Positions 19,306-26,560 of a DNA stretch of 64,000 nt are shown piece after piece. This DNA is from Mycobacterium parascrofulaceum ATCC BAA-614 (lineage in GTDB: Bacteria > Actinomycetota > Actinomycetes > Mycobacteriales > Mycobacteriaceae): positions 1 to 64,000 of the forward strand of contig NZ_GG770553.1 of the NCBI RefSeq assembly GCF_000164135.1. Direction: 5' to 3'. The position numbers and the translations under genes were made by a program. The stretch's first letter is position 1; every line of letters starts with the position of its first letter. The notes under the pieces were generated by a model that worked only from the letters and a program-made list of their open reading frames with translations, was not told where the DNA came from and did not search any database.

Positions 19306-19608
19306 ATGTGCTCTGCCCCGAAGCAAGGAGTGACGCTGCCCGCCAGCGTCGACTTGGAGAAGGAAACGGTGATCACCGGCCGCGTCGTCGACGGCGAGGG
19401 TCAGGCGGTGGGTGGCGCGTTCGTCCGCTTGCTCGACTCCTCGGACGAGTTCACGGCCGAGGTCGTCGCGTCGGCAACCGGTGACTTCCGGTTCTTCGCG
19501 GCGCCCGGATCGTGGACGCTGCGGGCCCTGTCGGCGGTCGGGAACGGGAATGCCGTGGTGAGCCCCTCGGGCGCGGGCATCCACGAGGTGGACGTCAAGA
19601 TCGCCTGA
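19306..19608 (+). CDS. sseC2: SseC2-like protein (DUF1416)
   Basis: A 100-residue protein identical in length and gene order to SseC2 (Rv0814c), always found behind cysA2 in mycobacteria. It has an MCSAPKQG N-terminus with a single Cys and a carboxypeptidase-regulatory-like beta-sandwich core (VITGRVVDGEGQAVGGAFVRLLD, then SWTLRAL). It is annotated as a sulfur-metabolism accessory, but no biochemical activity is established. Translation is almost certainly coupled to cysA2, with a 1-bp gap. Confidence 0.9.
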   Translation: MCSAPKQGVTLPASVDLEKETVITGRVVDGEGQAVGGAFVRLLDSSDEFTAEVVASATGDFRFFAAPGSWTLRALSAVGNGNAVVSPSGAGIHEVDVKIA

Positions 19609-19645
19609 GACCCCGGCTGGCCTGACCGGGAACCGGCGGGGCGAA

Positions 19646-19651
19646 TAGACT
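19646..19651 (+). promoter_or_regulatory. -10 box, leaderless start of 32-residue membrane peptide
   Basis: TAGACT ends 7 nt before a GTG start codon, the same layout as for the poly-Cys leader. Confidence 0.6.
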
Positions 19652-19658
19652 TGTCCCC

Positions 19659-19757
19659 GTGGTGCTCTTCTTCGAGATCATGCTGGTCGTGGCGGTCGTG
19701 GTGATCTCCTGGTTCGCGCTGTACACGCTGTACCGGCTCATCACCGACGAATCGTGA
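19659..19757 (+). CDS. 32-residue single-pass membrane peptide
   Basis: A very small frame: two Val codons at the start, a 20-residue hydrophobic helix ([19 protein letters not shown]), then a short polar tail RLITDES. It begins 7 nt after a TAGACT box, so it is probably a leaderless gene. Its TGA overlaps the GTG of the nitrobindin gene in a GTGA, so the two are translationally coupled. The coding case rests on promoter spacing, membrane-helix composition and coupling. Function is unknown; it could simply deliver ribosomes to the nitrobindin start or be a membrane partner. Confidence 0.6.
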   Translation: MVLFFEIMLVVAVVVISWFALYTLYRLITDES

Positions 19758-20458
19758 CCAGCGCCGGCGACGATCCAGTGGGGGGACCTCCCGCTTACGG
19801 GGGACGCAGCGACGAGCCATCGAGTTCCGCGAGCTCCGGTGACCGTGCGGTGGCTGCGGCCGCCGAGCGCGCCAAGGTGACCGCCGGGCGCAACATCCCC
19901 GCCTTCGACGACCTGCCGCTTCCCGCCGACACCGCCAACCTGCGTGAGGGCGCCAACCTCAATGACGCCTTGCTCGCGCTGCTGCCGCTGGTCGGGGTGT
20001 GGCGTGGACACGGCGAGGGCCGCGGGCACGACGGCGACTACCGCTTCGGCCAGCAGATCGTGGTATCGCACGACGGCGGCGACTATCTGAATTGGGAATC
20101 GCGCTCGTGGCGGCTCAGCGAAACGGGCGATTACCAGGAACGCGGCTTGCGCGAGACGGGGTTCTGGCGCTTCGTCAGCGACCCCGACGACCCCAGCGAA
20201 TCCCAGGCCATCGAGTTGCTCCTGGCCCACTCGGCCGGCTACGTCGAATTGTTCTACGGACGGCCGCGCACCCAGTCGTCGTGGGAGTTGGTGACCGACG
20301 CGCTGGCCCGCAGCCGGTCGGGCGTGCTGGTCGGTGGCGCCAAACGGCTCTACGGCATCGTCGAGGGCGGCGACTTGGCCTACGTCGAGGAACGGGTGGA
20401 CGCCGACGGCGGCCTGGTCCCGCACCTTTCGGCGCGGCTGTCGCGGTACGCCGGGTAA
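19754..20458 (+). CDS. nitrobindin-family heme-binding beta-barrel protein
   Basis: A 234-residue protein homologous to Rv0813c, a lipocalin-like ten-strand barrel of the nitrobindin/THAP4 family. The N-terminal 55 residues are polar and probably disordered. The barrel starts with [13 protein letters not shown], the family GxWxGxG motif, and includes YLNWESRSW and a C-terminal [13 protein letters not shown]. Mycobacterial nitrobindins bind ferric heme and scavenge or isomerise peroxynitrite. The GTG start is coupled to the small membrane peptide upstream. It is convergent with the next gene across a 419-bp gene-free stretch. Confidence 0.82.
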   Translation: MTSAGDDPVGGPPAYGGRSDEPSSSASSGDRAVAAAAERAKVTAGRNIPAFDDLPLPADTANLREGANLNDALLALLPLVGVWRGHGEGRGHDGDYRFGQQIVVSHDGGDYLNWESRSWRLSETGDYQERGLRETGFWRFVSDPDDPSESQAIELLLAHSAGYVELFYGRPRTQSSWELVTDALARSRSGVLVGGAKRLYGIVEGGDLAYVEERVDADGGLVPHLSARLSRYAG

Positions 20459-20655
20459 CCGCCGACCCGTTGCCCGCCTGGGCAATCGGGGGCTCGCACC
20501 GACCCGCAACCATTGCGCCAGTACCCAAGCCGTGGCGCAAATTTCGTTGCAGAGAATGCGGCCGCATTCGTGCCGGCGTTTACGAAAAGTGGAACGCAAA
20601 CTCGCCGGGCAGATAGCCGCAAAGGTGAGCCGGTAACCGCGTCCGGACATGGCGC

Positions 20656-20703
20656 GGCCCCCGAGCAATGCTCCTGGTTGGACAAACCGGAAGCTCGGGG
20701 GCC
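20656..20703. terminator. long stem-loop between convergent genes
   Basis: An 11-bp perfect stem (GGCCCCCGAGC / GCTCGGGGGCC) encloses a second 5-6 bp stem (CTGGTT / AACCGG). No U-run follows. It lies about 200 bp downstream of the nitrobindin gene, so it may be a bidirectional terminator or part of a structured RNA. Confidence 0.5.
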
Positions 20704-20826
20704 GGGTGACTGCGGGGAATTCGCTAGCGCGCGTGAATCGCCAGCTCTTCCGAGCCACTGCAGCTAGCGCGCAGCCACCTCACATGTCCATGAAGCTATC
20801 AATTCCCGGACCACCTCCCTTCCTGT

Positions 20827-20842
20827 GTACGGCCGACCGTAC
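20827..20842. repeat. GTACGG-N4-CCGTAC palindrome
   Basis: A perfect 6-bp inverted repeat with a 4-bp spacer, of the size of a dimeric regulator site. No promoter or regulator gene is close to it, so a role is not assigned. Confidence 0.35.
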
Positions 20843-20877
20843 CCGCGATCCCGCGAGCCGACAACACAATTCAGCGC

Positions 20878-21768
20878 TCAGCGATCGCTGACGATCGCCG
20901 AGTCGACCAAGGCGGAGAATTCGGCCGCCAGCGGAGTGCGGGGCAGCGGGCGGCCGTCGAGGGTATGGACGCGGGCCGCCAGCGTCATGCTCGATACCAA
21001 CCAAATCCCTTGCGCGGCATGCAGATCGGCCGGCCGCAATGCGCGGTAGTCGCAGTCGTAGCCCTTCGCCCGGGCCACCTCGAAGAGGGCCTGCTGCGTG
21101 GTGCCGCGCAAAATCGGATACCAGGGCGGCGGTGTCAGCAGGCACGGGTTCCCGCCCGCCGCGTCTTCGTGATCGGTGGCGATCACGACAGTCGAGCGCG
21201 GGCCCTCCAGGATGTAGCCGTCCGAGCTGACGAAGATCACGTCGCCGGCGCCCCGGCGCGCGGCATGACGCAACGCGGCCATGTTGACGGCATAGGACAG
21301 CGTCTTGGCCCCGGCCAGCAGCCACGGCATCGCGTCGGCACCGGCCGCGGGCAGTCCGCGGTCCAAGGTCACCGCGGCCAGCCCCTCGCGACGAACGGCC
21401 GTCACCCGTTCGGGGACGGCGTTGACCATCACGTAGGTGGTCGGCGTCGTCCCGCCCTCCCGGCCGCGGCTGTAGATCAGGCGCATCGCGCCTTCGTCGG
21501 CGGTGCCCGCGACCCACTCCCGGGTGGCCACGTCGATCGCGCTGCGCCAGCTCGGCAGGTCCGGCTCGGGCAGATCCATCAGCCGGGCGGACTGGGTGAG
21601 CCGCTGCAGATGGGACTCGACCAGACAGGGCCTGCCGTCGCGGACCAGCAGCGTCTCGAAGATGCCGTCGCCGCGAACCGCCGCCAGGTCGTCGGCGTGC
21701 AGCAGCGGCGCATCCGGCGGATGAACCGCGCCGTCCAGAGTGACGATCACACCCGTCTGGCCTGCCAT
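20878..21768 (-). CDS. class-IV aminotransferase fold, aminodeoxychorismate lyase-like
   Basis: A 296-residue PLP enzyme of the branched-chain aminotransferase/4-amino-4-deoxychorismate lyase superfamily, matching Rv0812. The PLP Lys lies in LLAGAKTLSYAVNMAALRHA. The cofactor-phosphate segment is DVIFVSSDGYILEGPRST, and the N-terminal DDLAAVRGDGIFETLLV is typical of PabC. I infer formation of p-aminobenzoate for folate, though D-amino-acid or branched-chain transamination cannot be excluded. The ATG at 21768 lies 8 nt after a TAGGCT box. It diverges from the folate-binding YgfZ-like gene. Confidence 0.82.
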   Translation of the reverse strand: MAGQTGVIVTLDGAVHPPDAPLLHADDLAAVRGDGIFETLLVRDGRPCLVESHLQRLTQSARLMDLPEPDLPSWRSAIDVATREWVAGTADEGAMRLIYSRGREGGTTPTTYVMVNAVPERVTAVRREGLAAVTLDRGLPAAGADAMPWLLAGAKTLSYAVNMAALRHAARRGAGDVIFVSSDGYILEGPRSTVVIATDHEDAAGGNPCLLTPPPWYPILRGTTQQALFEVARAKGYDCDYRALRPADLHAAQGIWLVSSMTLAARVHTLDGRPLPRTPLAAEFSALVDSAIVSDR

Positions 21769-21776
21769 GGACGTAA

Positions 21777-21782
21777 AGCCTA
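21777..21782 (-). promoter_or_regulatory. -10 box, leaderless start of aminodeoxychorismate lyase-like gene
   Basis: TAGGCT on the minus strand, 8 nt before the ATG. Confidence 0.5.
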
Positions 21783-21833
21783 GCCGCGAGCGTGCGGCAG
21801 GCCGCGCAGTCGCCGCAGCGGGGGCCGAATCCG

Positions 21834-21839
21834 TAGAGT
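21834..21839 (+). promoter_or_regulatory. -10 box, leaderless start of ygfZ
   Basis: TAGAGT ends 6 nt before the GTG start. It lies 52 bp from the oppositely facing box of the neighbouring gene. Confidence 0.5.
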
Positions 21840-21845
21840 TGACGT

Positions 21846-22928
21846 GTGAACGCAGTGCCTGCACCCGATAGCGGCCCCGACGCGGGCGCCGTCTGGCATT
21901 ACGGCGATCCCCTGGGCGAGCAGCGCGCGGCCGAAACCGGTGCGGTCGTCGTGGACCGCTCGCATCGCGCGGTGCTCACGCTCACGGGTAGCGATCGCCA
22001 GAAGTGGCTGCACAGCATCTCCACCCAACACGTCAGCGACCTCCCCGAGGGCGCCAGCACGCAGAACCTCAGCCTCGACGGTCAGGGCCGCGTCGAGGAT
22101 CACTGGGTCCAAACCGAACTCGGCGACACCACGTACCTCGACACCGAACCGTGGCGCGGTGAACCGCTGCTCGAGTACCTGCGCAAGATGGTCTTCTGGT
22201 CCGACGTCGCCCCGGCTGCCGCCGACATGGCCGTGCTTTCGCTGTTGGGCCCGCGCCTGTCCGACCCGGCGGTGCTCGAAGCGCTCGGCGTGGACGCCCT
22301 GCCCGCCGAGCTGACGGCGATGCCGCTCGCGGGTGGGGGCTTCGCGCGGCGGATGCCCGGCCTCCCGGCCGGCCAGATCGAATTGGATCTGGTGGTCCCG
22401 CGCGGCGAGTCCGCCGGTTGGCAGGAGCGTCTGGTGCGGGCGGGACTGCGACCGGCGGGGATATGGGCCTACGAGGCGCACCGGGTGGCGGCGCTGCGCC
22501 CGCGGCTGGGCGTCGACACCGACGAGCGCACGATCCCGCACGAGGTGGGCTGGATCGGCGGCGCCGTCCACTTGGACAAGGGCTGTTATCGGGGCCAAGA
22601 GACCGTCGCGCGGGTGCACAACTTGGGTAAGCCGCCCCGGATGCTGGTGCTGTTGCACCTCGACGGTTCGGTCGACCGCCCCTCGACGGGTGACCCGGTG
22701 CTCGCCGACGGTCGCGCGGTCGGCCGCCTGGGCACCGTGGTGGATCACGTGGACCTCGGGCCGGTGGCCCTGGCGCTCGTCAAGCGCGGGGTGCCGGCGG
22801 ACACGGAATTGGCGACCGGCCCGCAAGGCTCGGTGGCTGCGGTGATCGACGCCGATTCCCTGCCAGCCGCGGAACAGATCGGCGCGGGACGGCTGGCCGT
22901 TGAACGGTTGCGGGGCGGTGCGAGATAA
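21846..22928 (+). CDS. ygfZ: YgfZ/GcvT-like folate-binding iron-sulfur assembly protein
   Basis: A 360-residue protein of the YgfZ family (Rv0811c position), structurally related to the glycine-cleavage T protein. The signature KGCYRGQETVAR lies near residue 243 with the functional Cys. YgfZ uses tetrahydrofolate and supports repair or assembly of some iron-sulfur enzymes, such as the tRNA thiomethylase MiaB. The GTG start sits 6 nt after a TAGAGT box. The divergent neighbour probably makes a folate precursor, a plausible functional pairing. Confidence 0.88.
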   Translation: MNAVPAPDSGPDAGAVWHYGDPLGEQRAAETGAVVVDRSHRAVLTLTGSDRQKWLHSISTQHVSDLPEGASTQNLSLDGQGRVEDHWVQTELGDTTYLDTEPWRGEPLLEYLRKMVFWSDVAPAAADMAVLSLLGPRLSDPAVLEALGVDALPAELTAMPLAGGGFARRMPGLPAGQIELDLVVPRGESAGWQERLVRAGLRPAGIWAYEAHRVAALRPRLGVDTDERTIPHEVGWIGGAVHLDKGCYRGQETVARVHNLGKPPRMLVLLHLDGSVDRPSTGDPVLADGRAVGRLGTVVDHVDLGPVALALVKRGVPADTELATGPQGSVAAVIDADSLPAAEQIGAGRLAVERLRGGAR

Positions 22929-23072
22929 TTGTGAATGACGTCCGCCACAGCGGCAGGGGGCACCGACGCCCGACCGTGAGGCACGGTAAACTGTCGGCAG
23001 GACAATAACGACACCAGGAGATCGGAGCCGCCTGATTCGGGCCGCTCCGTTATTGCGCGAGGGGGTTCCCCC

Positions 23073-23258
23073 ATGGGCCGCGGCCGGGCTAAGGCAAAGC
23101 AGACCAAGGTTGCTCGAGAACTCAAATACAGTTCCCCGCAGACCGACTTCCAGCGGCTTCAGCAAGAGCTGGCAGGAACGGGCGCCGGCGACTCCACCGA
23201 GCTGGAGGACGACGGCGTCGGCGACTCCTGGGAAGCCAGCGACGACTGGCGCCGCTGA
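23073..23258 (+). CDS. DUF3073 small protein
   Basis: A 61-residue actinobacterial protein (Rv0810c type). It has a basic N-terminus MGRGRAKAKQTKVARELKY and an acidic tail ending ELEDDGVGDSWEASDDWRR. It is conserved beside purM in actinobacteria, but its function is not known. The basic-then-acidic design suggests nucleic-acid or ribosome contact; this is inference. A TAAACT box (22987-22992) lies upstream, and a GAGGG site precedes the ATG. Confidence 0.88.
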   Translation: MGRGRAKAKQTKVARELKYSSPQTDFQRLQQELAGTGAGDSTELEDDGVGDSWEASDDWRR

Positions 23259-23319
23259 GACTCACGCCGGAGTGCCCGTGCCATCCCCTTCGGCCCGGCC
23301 CTCATCCGGCTCCGGCCTT

Positions 23320-24414
23320 CTAAAACCTGGGGTGCTGCCCGACGAGCTTCGCTCGCGGCCCCTCCTTACCGCCTTTGCACACGGTTCCCAGGACCCAGCA
23401 GTCCAAATGCCGGGCCGTCAAAATGGCCAGGGCGCGGTCCGTGTCCTCGGGCGCGACGACCGCGACCATGCCCACGCCCATGTTGAACGTCTTCTCCATC
23501 TCGTCCCGCGTCACCCGGCCACGCTGGGCGATCATGGCGAAAACCGGTGCCGGGGTCCACGTCCCACGGTCGATTTCCGCGACCAGCCCGTGCGGGATGA
23601 CGCGTTGCAGGTTGCCGGCCAGCCCGCCGCCGGTGACATGGCAGAACGTGCGGACATGGGTTTCGGCCGTCAGCGCCAGGCAGTCCTTGGCATAGATCCG
23701 CGTGGGCTCCAACAGCTCTTCACCCAGCGTGCGGCCGAATTCCTCGACATAACCGGCCAGGTTCATCCGGTCGATCTCGAGTAGCACCGTGCGGGCCAGC
23801 GAGTACCCGTTGGAATGCAGGCCGGAGGAGCCCATCGCGATGATCGTGTCGCCGGGCTTGACGCGATCGGGACCCAGCACGTCATCGGCCTCGACGACAC
23901 CGACACCGGTCGCCGAGATGTCGTAGTGGTCCGGTTCCATCAGCCCGGGGTGCTCGGCGGTCTCGCCGCCGAGCAAAGCGCAGCCGGCGCGCACGCATCC
24001 CTCGGCGATGCCCGCCACGATAGCGCTGAGCCGCTCCGGCACCGTCCGGCCCACCGCGATGTAGTCCTGCAGGAACAGCGGCTCGGCACCGCAGACCACG
24101 AGGTCGTCGACCACCATCGCGACCAGGTCCAGGCCGACGGTGTCGTGCTTGTCCATCGCCTGGGCGACCGCCAGCTTGGTTCCCACACCGTCGGTGGACG
24201 CCGCAAGCAGCGGTTCGCGGTAGTCGTTGCGCAAGGCGAACAGGCCGGCGAACCCGCCCAGGCCGCCGCGCACCTCGGGCCTGGTGGCCCTGGTCGCCAG
24301 GGGCTTGAACATCTCGACGGCACGGTCACCGGCCTCAATGTCCACCCCGGCCGACGCGTAGGTGATGCCGTGGCTGCCCGGGTTTCGTCCGGGGCTTTTT
24401 CCGGGATCCGTCAT
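23320..24414 (-). CDS. purM: phosphoribosylformylglycinamidine cyclo-ligase
   Basis: A 364-residue AIR synthetase, the fifth step of purine synthesis, which closes FGAM to aminoimidazole ribotide with ATP. The N-terminal half shows ASTDGVGTKLAVA, AMVVDDLVVCGAEPLFLQDYIAVG and LLGGETAEHPG. The C-terminal half shows HVTGGGLAGNLQRVIP and FNMGVGMV. The ATG at 24414 gives exactly the M. tuberculosis length and lies 8 nt after a TAGCCT box. It follows purF by 71 bp and could also be read from the purF transcript. Confidence 0.96.
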   Translation of the reverse strand: MTDPGKSPGRNPGSHGITYASAGVDIEAGDRAVEMFKPLATRATRPEVRGGLGGFAGLFALRNDYREPLLAASTDGVGTKLAVAQAMDKHDTVGLDLVAMVVDDLVVCGAEPLFLQDYIAVGRTVPERLSAIVAGIAEGCVRAGCALLGGETAEHPGLMEPDHYDISATGVGVVEADDVLGPDRVKPGDTIIAMGSSGLHSNGYSLARTVLLEIDRMNLAGYVEEFGRTLGEELLEPTRIYAKDCLALTAETHVRTFCHVTGGGLAGNLQRVIPHGLVAEIDRGTWTPAPVFAMIAQRGRVTRDEMEKTFNMGVGMVAVVAPEDTDRALAILTARHLDCWVLGTVCKGGKEGPRAKLVGQHPRF

Positions 24415-24422
24415 CGCGATAA

Positions 24423-24428
24423 AGGCTA
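24423..24428 (-). promoter_or_regulatory. -10 box, leaderless start of purM
   Basis: TAGCCT on the minus strand, 8 nt before the purM ATG, within the purF-purM gap. Confidence 0.5.
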
Positions 24429-24485
24429 CCGGGCGCCGCCCACCGCCGTTATCAAACGTCTGGGAAGGGGCGCGCCGGACGTCCG

Positions 24486-26012
24486 TCATTGAACGATCGG
24501 CACTTCGTCGGGCGCCAGATCGTCGAGCCCGGCCCCGCGAGCTGCATTGGTGAGCATGTGCTCGATGACGTTCTTACCCAGGGCCGTCTCCTCGGGCAGT
24601 TCGATCGGATACTGGCCGTCGAAGCAGGCGGTGCACAGCCGCGACGCGGGTTGCTCGGACGCCGCCACCAGGCCGCGCAGCGAGATGTAGCCCAGGGTGT
24701 CGGCGCCGATGGCGTGCCGCACCGCTTCGAGCATCTCCTCTTTGTCTTGCACGGCGTTGGCGATCAACTCTGCCGGCGACGGGAAGTCGATACCGTAGAA
24801 GCAGGGCCACTTCACCGGCGGCGACGCGATCCGCACGTGGACTTCGACGGCGCCGGCCTCGCGCAGCATGCGCAGCAGCGCCCGCTGGGTGTTGCCGCGG
24901 ACGATCGAGTCGTCGACGACGATCAGCCGCTTGCCGCGGATGACCTCGCGAAGCGGGTTGAGCTTCAAGCGGATACCGAGCTGGCGGATTGTCTGGGACG
25001 GCTGGATGAAGGTCCGCCCGACGTAGGCGTTCTTCATCAGACCCTGCCCGTACGGAATGCCGGACTCCTGCGCGTACCCGACCGCGGCGGGCGTGCCCGA
25101 CTCGGGAACCCCGATCACCAGGTCGGCGTCCACCGGGCATTCACGGGCCAGCCGGCGACCGATCTCCACCCGGGTGGCGTGCACGGATCGGCCGGCGATC
25201 GTGCTGTCCGGGCGGGCCAGGTAGACGTACTCGAAGACGCAGCCCTTGGGGGTGGGATTGGCGAAGCGCGTCGAGCGCACGCCGTCGGCGTCGATCGCCA
25301 GCAGCTCGCCCGGCTCGATGTCGCGCACGAACGAGGCGCCGACGATGTCGAGCGCGGCCGTTTCGGAGGCCACCACCCAGCCACGATCCAGCCGTCCGAG
25401 CGAAAGCGGCCGCACCCCATGGGGATCGCGGCAGGCATAGAGGGTGTTCTCGTCCATGAACGTCAGGCAGAACGCGCCGCGTACGGTCGGCAGCAGTTCC
25501 AGGGCTGCCTGCTCGAGGGTGGAGTCCGCCGAGCCGTGGGCGAGCAACGCGCCCAAGATGTCGGAGTCCGTCGTCGCCGGGGCGGGGCAGCGCCGGGCGA
25601 TCAGCCCCGCGTCGCGGGCGCGGGCGGCGAGCTCGGCAGTGTTGACCAGATTTCCGTTGTGTCCCAGAGCAACACCGGTGCCGGCGGCGGTGTTGCGGAA
25701 CACCGGCTGCGCGTTCTCCCACGTGGTGTCGCCCGTGGTGGAGTAGCGGCAGTGCCCGATGGCGACGTGGCCCGGCATCGCCGCGAGGGTCTGCTCGTCG
25801 AACACCTGGCTGACCAAACCCAAGTCCTTGAAGACCAGGACCTGGGATCCGTCGGCGACGGCGATGCCCGCGGCTTCCTGCCCGCGATGCTGCAGGGCGT
25901 AGAGGCCGTAATAGGTGAGTTTGGCGACATCCTCGCCAGGGGCCCAGACCCCAAAGACACCGCACTCTTCACGGGGCGAGTTCAGGTCCTGCTCGGGTTC
26001 CTCGACGGTCAC
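24486..26012 (-). CDS. purF: amidophosphoribosyltransferase
   Basis: A 508-residue glutamine PRPP amidotransferase, the first committed step of purine synthesis. The N-terminal nucleophile-type glutaminase begins at Cys17 of EECGVFGVWAP, after a short propeptide that should be removed. ALQHRGQEAAGIAV and HNGNLVN line the glutamine pocket. The C-terminal phosphoribosyltransferase domain has the PRPP loop VVDDSIVRGNTQR. The GTG at 26012 has a CAGGGAG site; the longer open frame lacks homology. A TAGACT box about 40 nt upstream fits a short leader. Confidence 0.95.
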   Translation of the reverse strand: MTVEEPEQDLNSPREECGVFGVWAPGEDVAKLTYYGLYALQHRGQEAAGIAVADGSQVLVFKDLGLVSQVFDEQTLAAMPGHVAIGHCRYSTTGDTTWENAQPVFRNTAAGTGVALGHNGNLVNTAELAARARDAGLIARRCPAPATTDSDILGALLAHGSADSTLEQAALELLPTVRGAFCLTFMDENTLYACRDPHGVRPLSLGRLDRGWVVASETAALDIVGASFVRDIEPGELLAIDADGVRSTRFANPTPKGCVFEYVYLARPDSTIAGRSVHATRVEIGRRLARECPVDADLVIGVPESGTPAAVGYAQESGIPYGQGLMKNAYVGRTFIQPSQTIRQLGIRLKLNPLREVIRGKRLIVVDDSIVRGNTQRALLRMLREAGAVEVHVRIASPPVKWPCFYGIDFPSPAELIANAVQDKEEMLEAVRHAIGADTLGYISLRGLVAASEQPASRLCTACFDGQYPIELPEETALGKNVIEHMLTNAARGAGLDDLAPDEVPIVQ

Positions 26013-26052
26013 GATCGGGCGGCTCCCTGGGGAACGGTTGGTGACGTAACGG

Positions 26053-26058
26053 AGTCTA
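26053..26058 (-). promoter_or_regulatory. purF -10 box
   Basis: TAGACT on the minus strand. It predicts a leader of about 34 nt containing the purF ribosome site. Confidence 0.5.
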
Positions 26059-26151
26059 CGGGTCCGACGCCCGCGACTGCGAATTACCAGCGCGTGTTGG
26101 GCGCCGAAAATTCCCTCCACCAAGCCTGAACCTGCAGTTCACGGTTACAAT

Positions 26152-26541
26152 TCAGCTGACATCGAACAACGGCAGATAGTGTTCGATGTCACCGGCCCGG
26201 GATCCGGACAGCGTCAGCGCACCGGCGTCCTTCGCCTCGTCGAAGGGCACCAATCCGGCAGCCAACAGCAGCCACGTCCGCGGATCGGTTTCCACCACGT
26301 TGGGCGGCGTGCCCCGGGTGTGCCTGGGCCCGGGAATGCACTGCACGGCGACGAACGGCGGAATCCGCACCTCGACGCTGGCGCCGGGCGCCACCCCGGC
26401 CAGGGTGCGCGCGGTGAGCCGGACGGCGGCGCCGAGGCTTTCGCGGTCGGGGGCGGGCCACGATTCGTCTCGCAGCCAGTCGGCGACGGCCAACACGGCC
26501 TGCCGGGTCTTTGCCGGATCGGCCTTTTGGCGGGCGGCCAT
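26152..26541 (-). CDS. SCP-like (sterol carrier family) protein
   Basis: A 129-residue protein matching Rv0807 in length and position, and resembling the small actinobacterial sterol-carrier-family domain. It has an N-terminal helix (DPAKTRQAVLAVADWLRDESW) and a core with ARTLAGVAPGASVEVRIPPFVAVQCIPGPRHTRG. A ligand is not known. It is upstream of purF on the same strand (139-bp gap) and diverges from the MCE gene over only 19 bp. Confidence 0.72.
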   Translation of the reverse strand: MAARQKADPAKTRQAVLAVADWLRDESWPAPDRESLGAAVRLTARTLAGVAPGASVEVRIPPFVAVQCIPGPRHTRGTPPNVVETDPRTWLLLAAGLVPFDEAKDAGALTLSGSRAGDIEHYLPLFDVS

Positions 26542-26551
26542 ACCCTAGGGT
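26542..26551. promoter_or_regulatory. palindromic -10 element between divergent genes
   Basis: ACCCTAGGGT reads TAGGGT on both strands. On plus it is 9 nt before the MCE ATG, a usable distance. On minus it abuts the ATG of the SCP-like gene, too close for that start, so only the plus-strand use is favoured. Confidence 0.35.
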
Positions 26552-26560
26552 CTCAGACTC

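Larger units (their letters stand above)
20459..20877. other. 419-bp gene-free stretch between convergent genes
   Basis: No convincing coding frame is present. The stretch holds a long stem-loop (20656-20703) and a GTACGG-N4-CCGTAC palindrome (20827-20842). The region could hold an RNA gene or only terminators. Confidence 0.5.

Noticed and set aside
20649-20891. An 80-codon plus-strand frame in the gene-free stretch
   Set aside because: It has no ribosome site and no family resemblance, runs through a strong hairpin, and enters the end of the opposite gene.
23054-23080. GGGGGTTCCCCC hairpin over the ribosome site of the DUF3073 gene
   Set aside because: The loop would be two to four bases and the stem short. 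It may only reflect the ribosome site followed by C-rich sequence.
24489-26129. A 546-codon open frame on plus opposite purF
   Set aside because: It mirrors purF, lacks any recognisable domain, and is rich in Arg, Gly and Val as expected of antisense frames in GC-rich DNA. Similar long frames opposite pstS/mshD (13658-15925), the LCP gene (8423-10084) and the flavoprotein at 44-46 kb were dismissed for the same reason.
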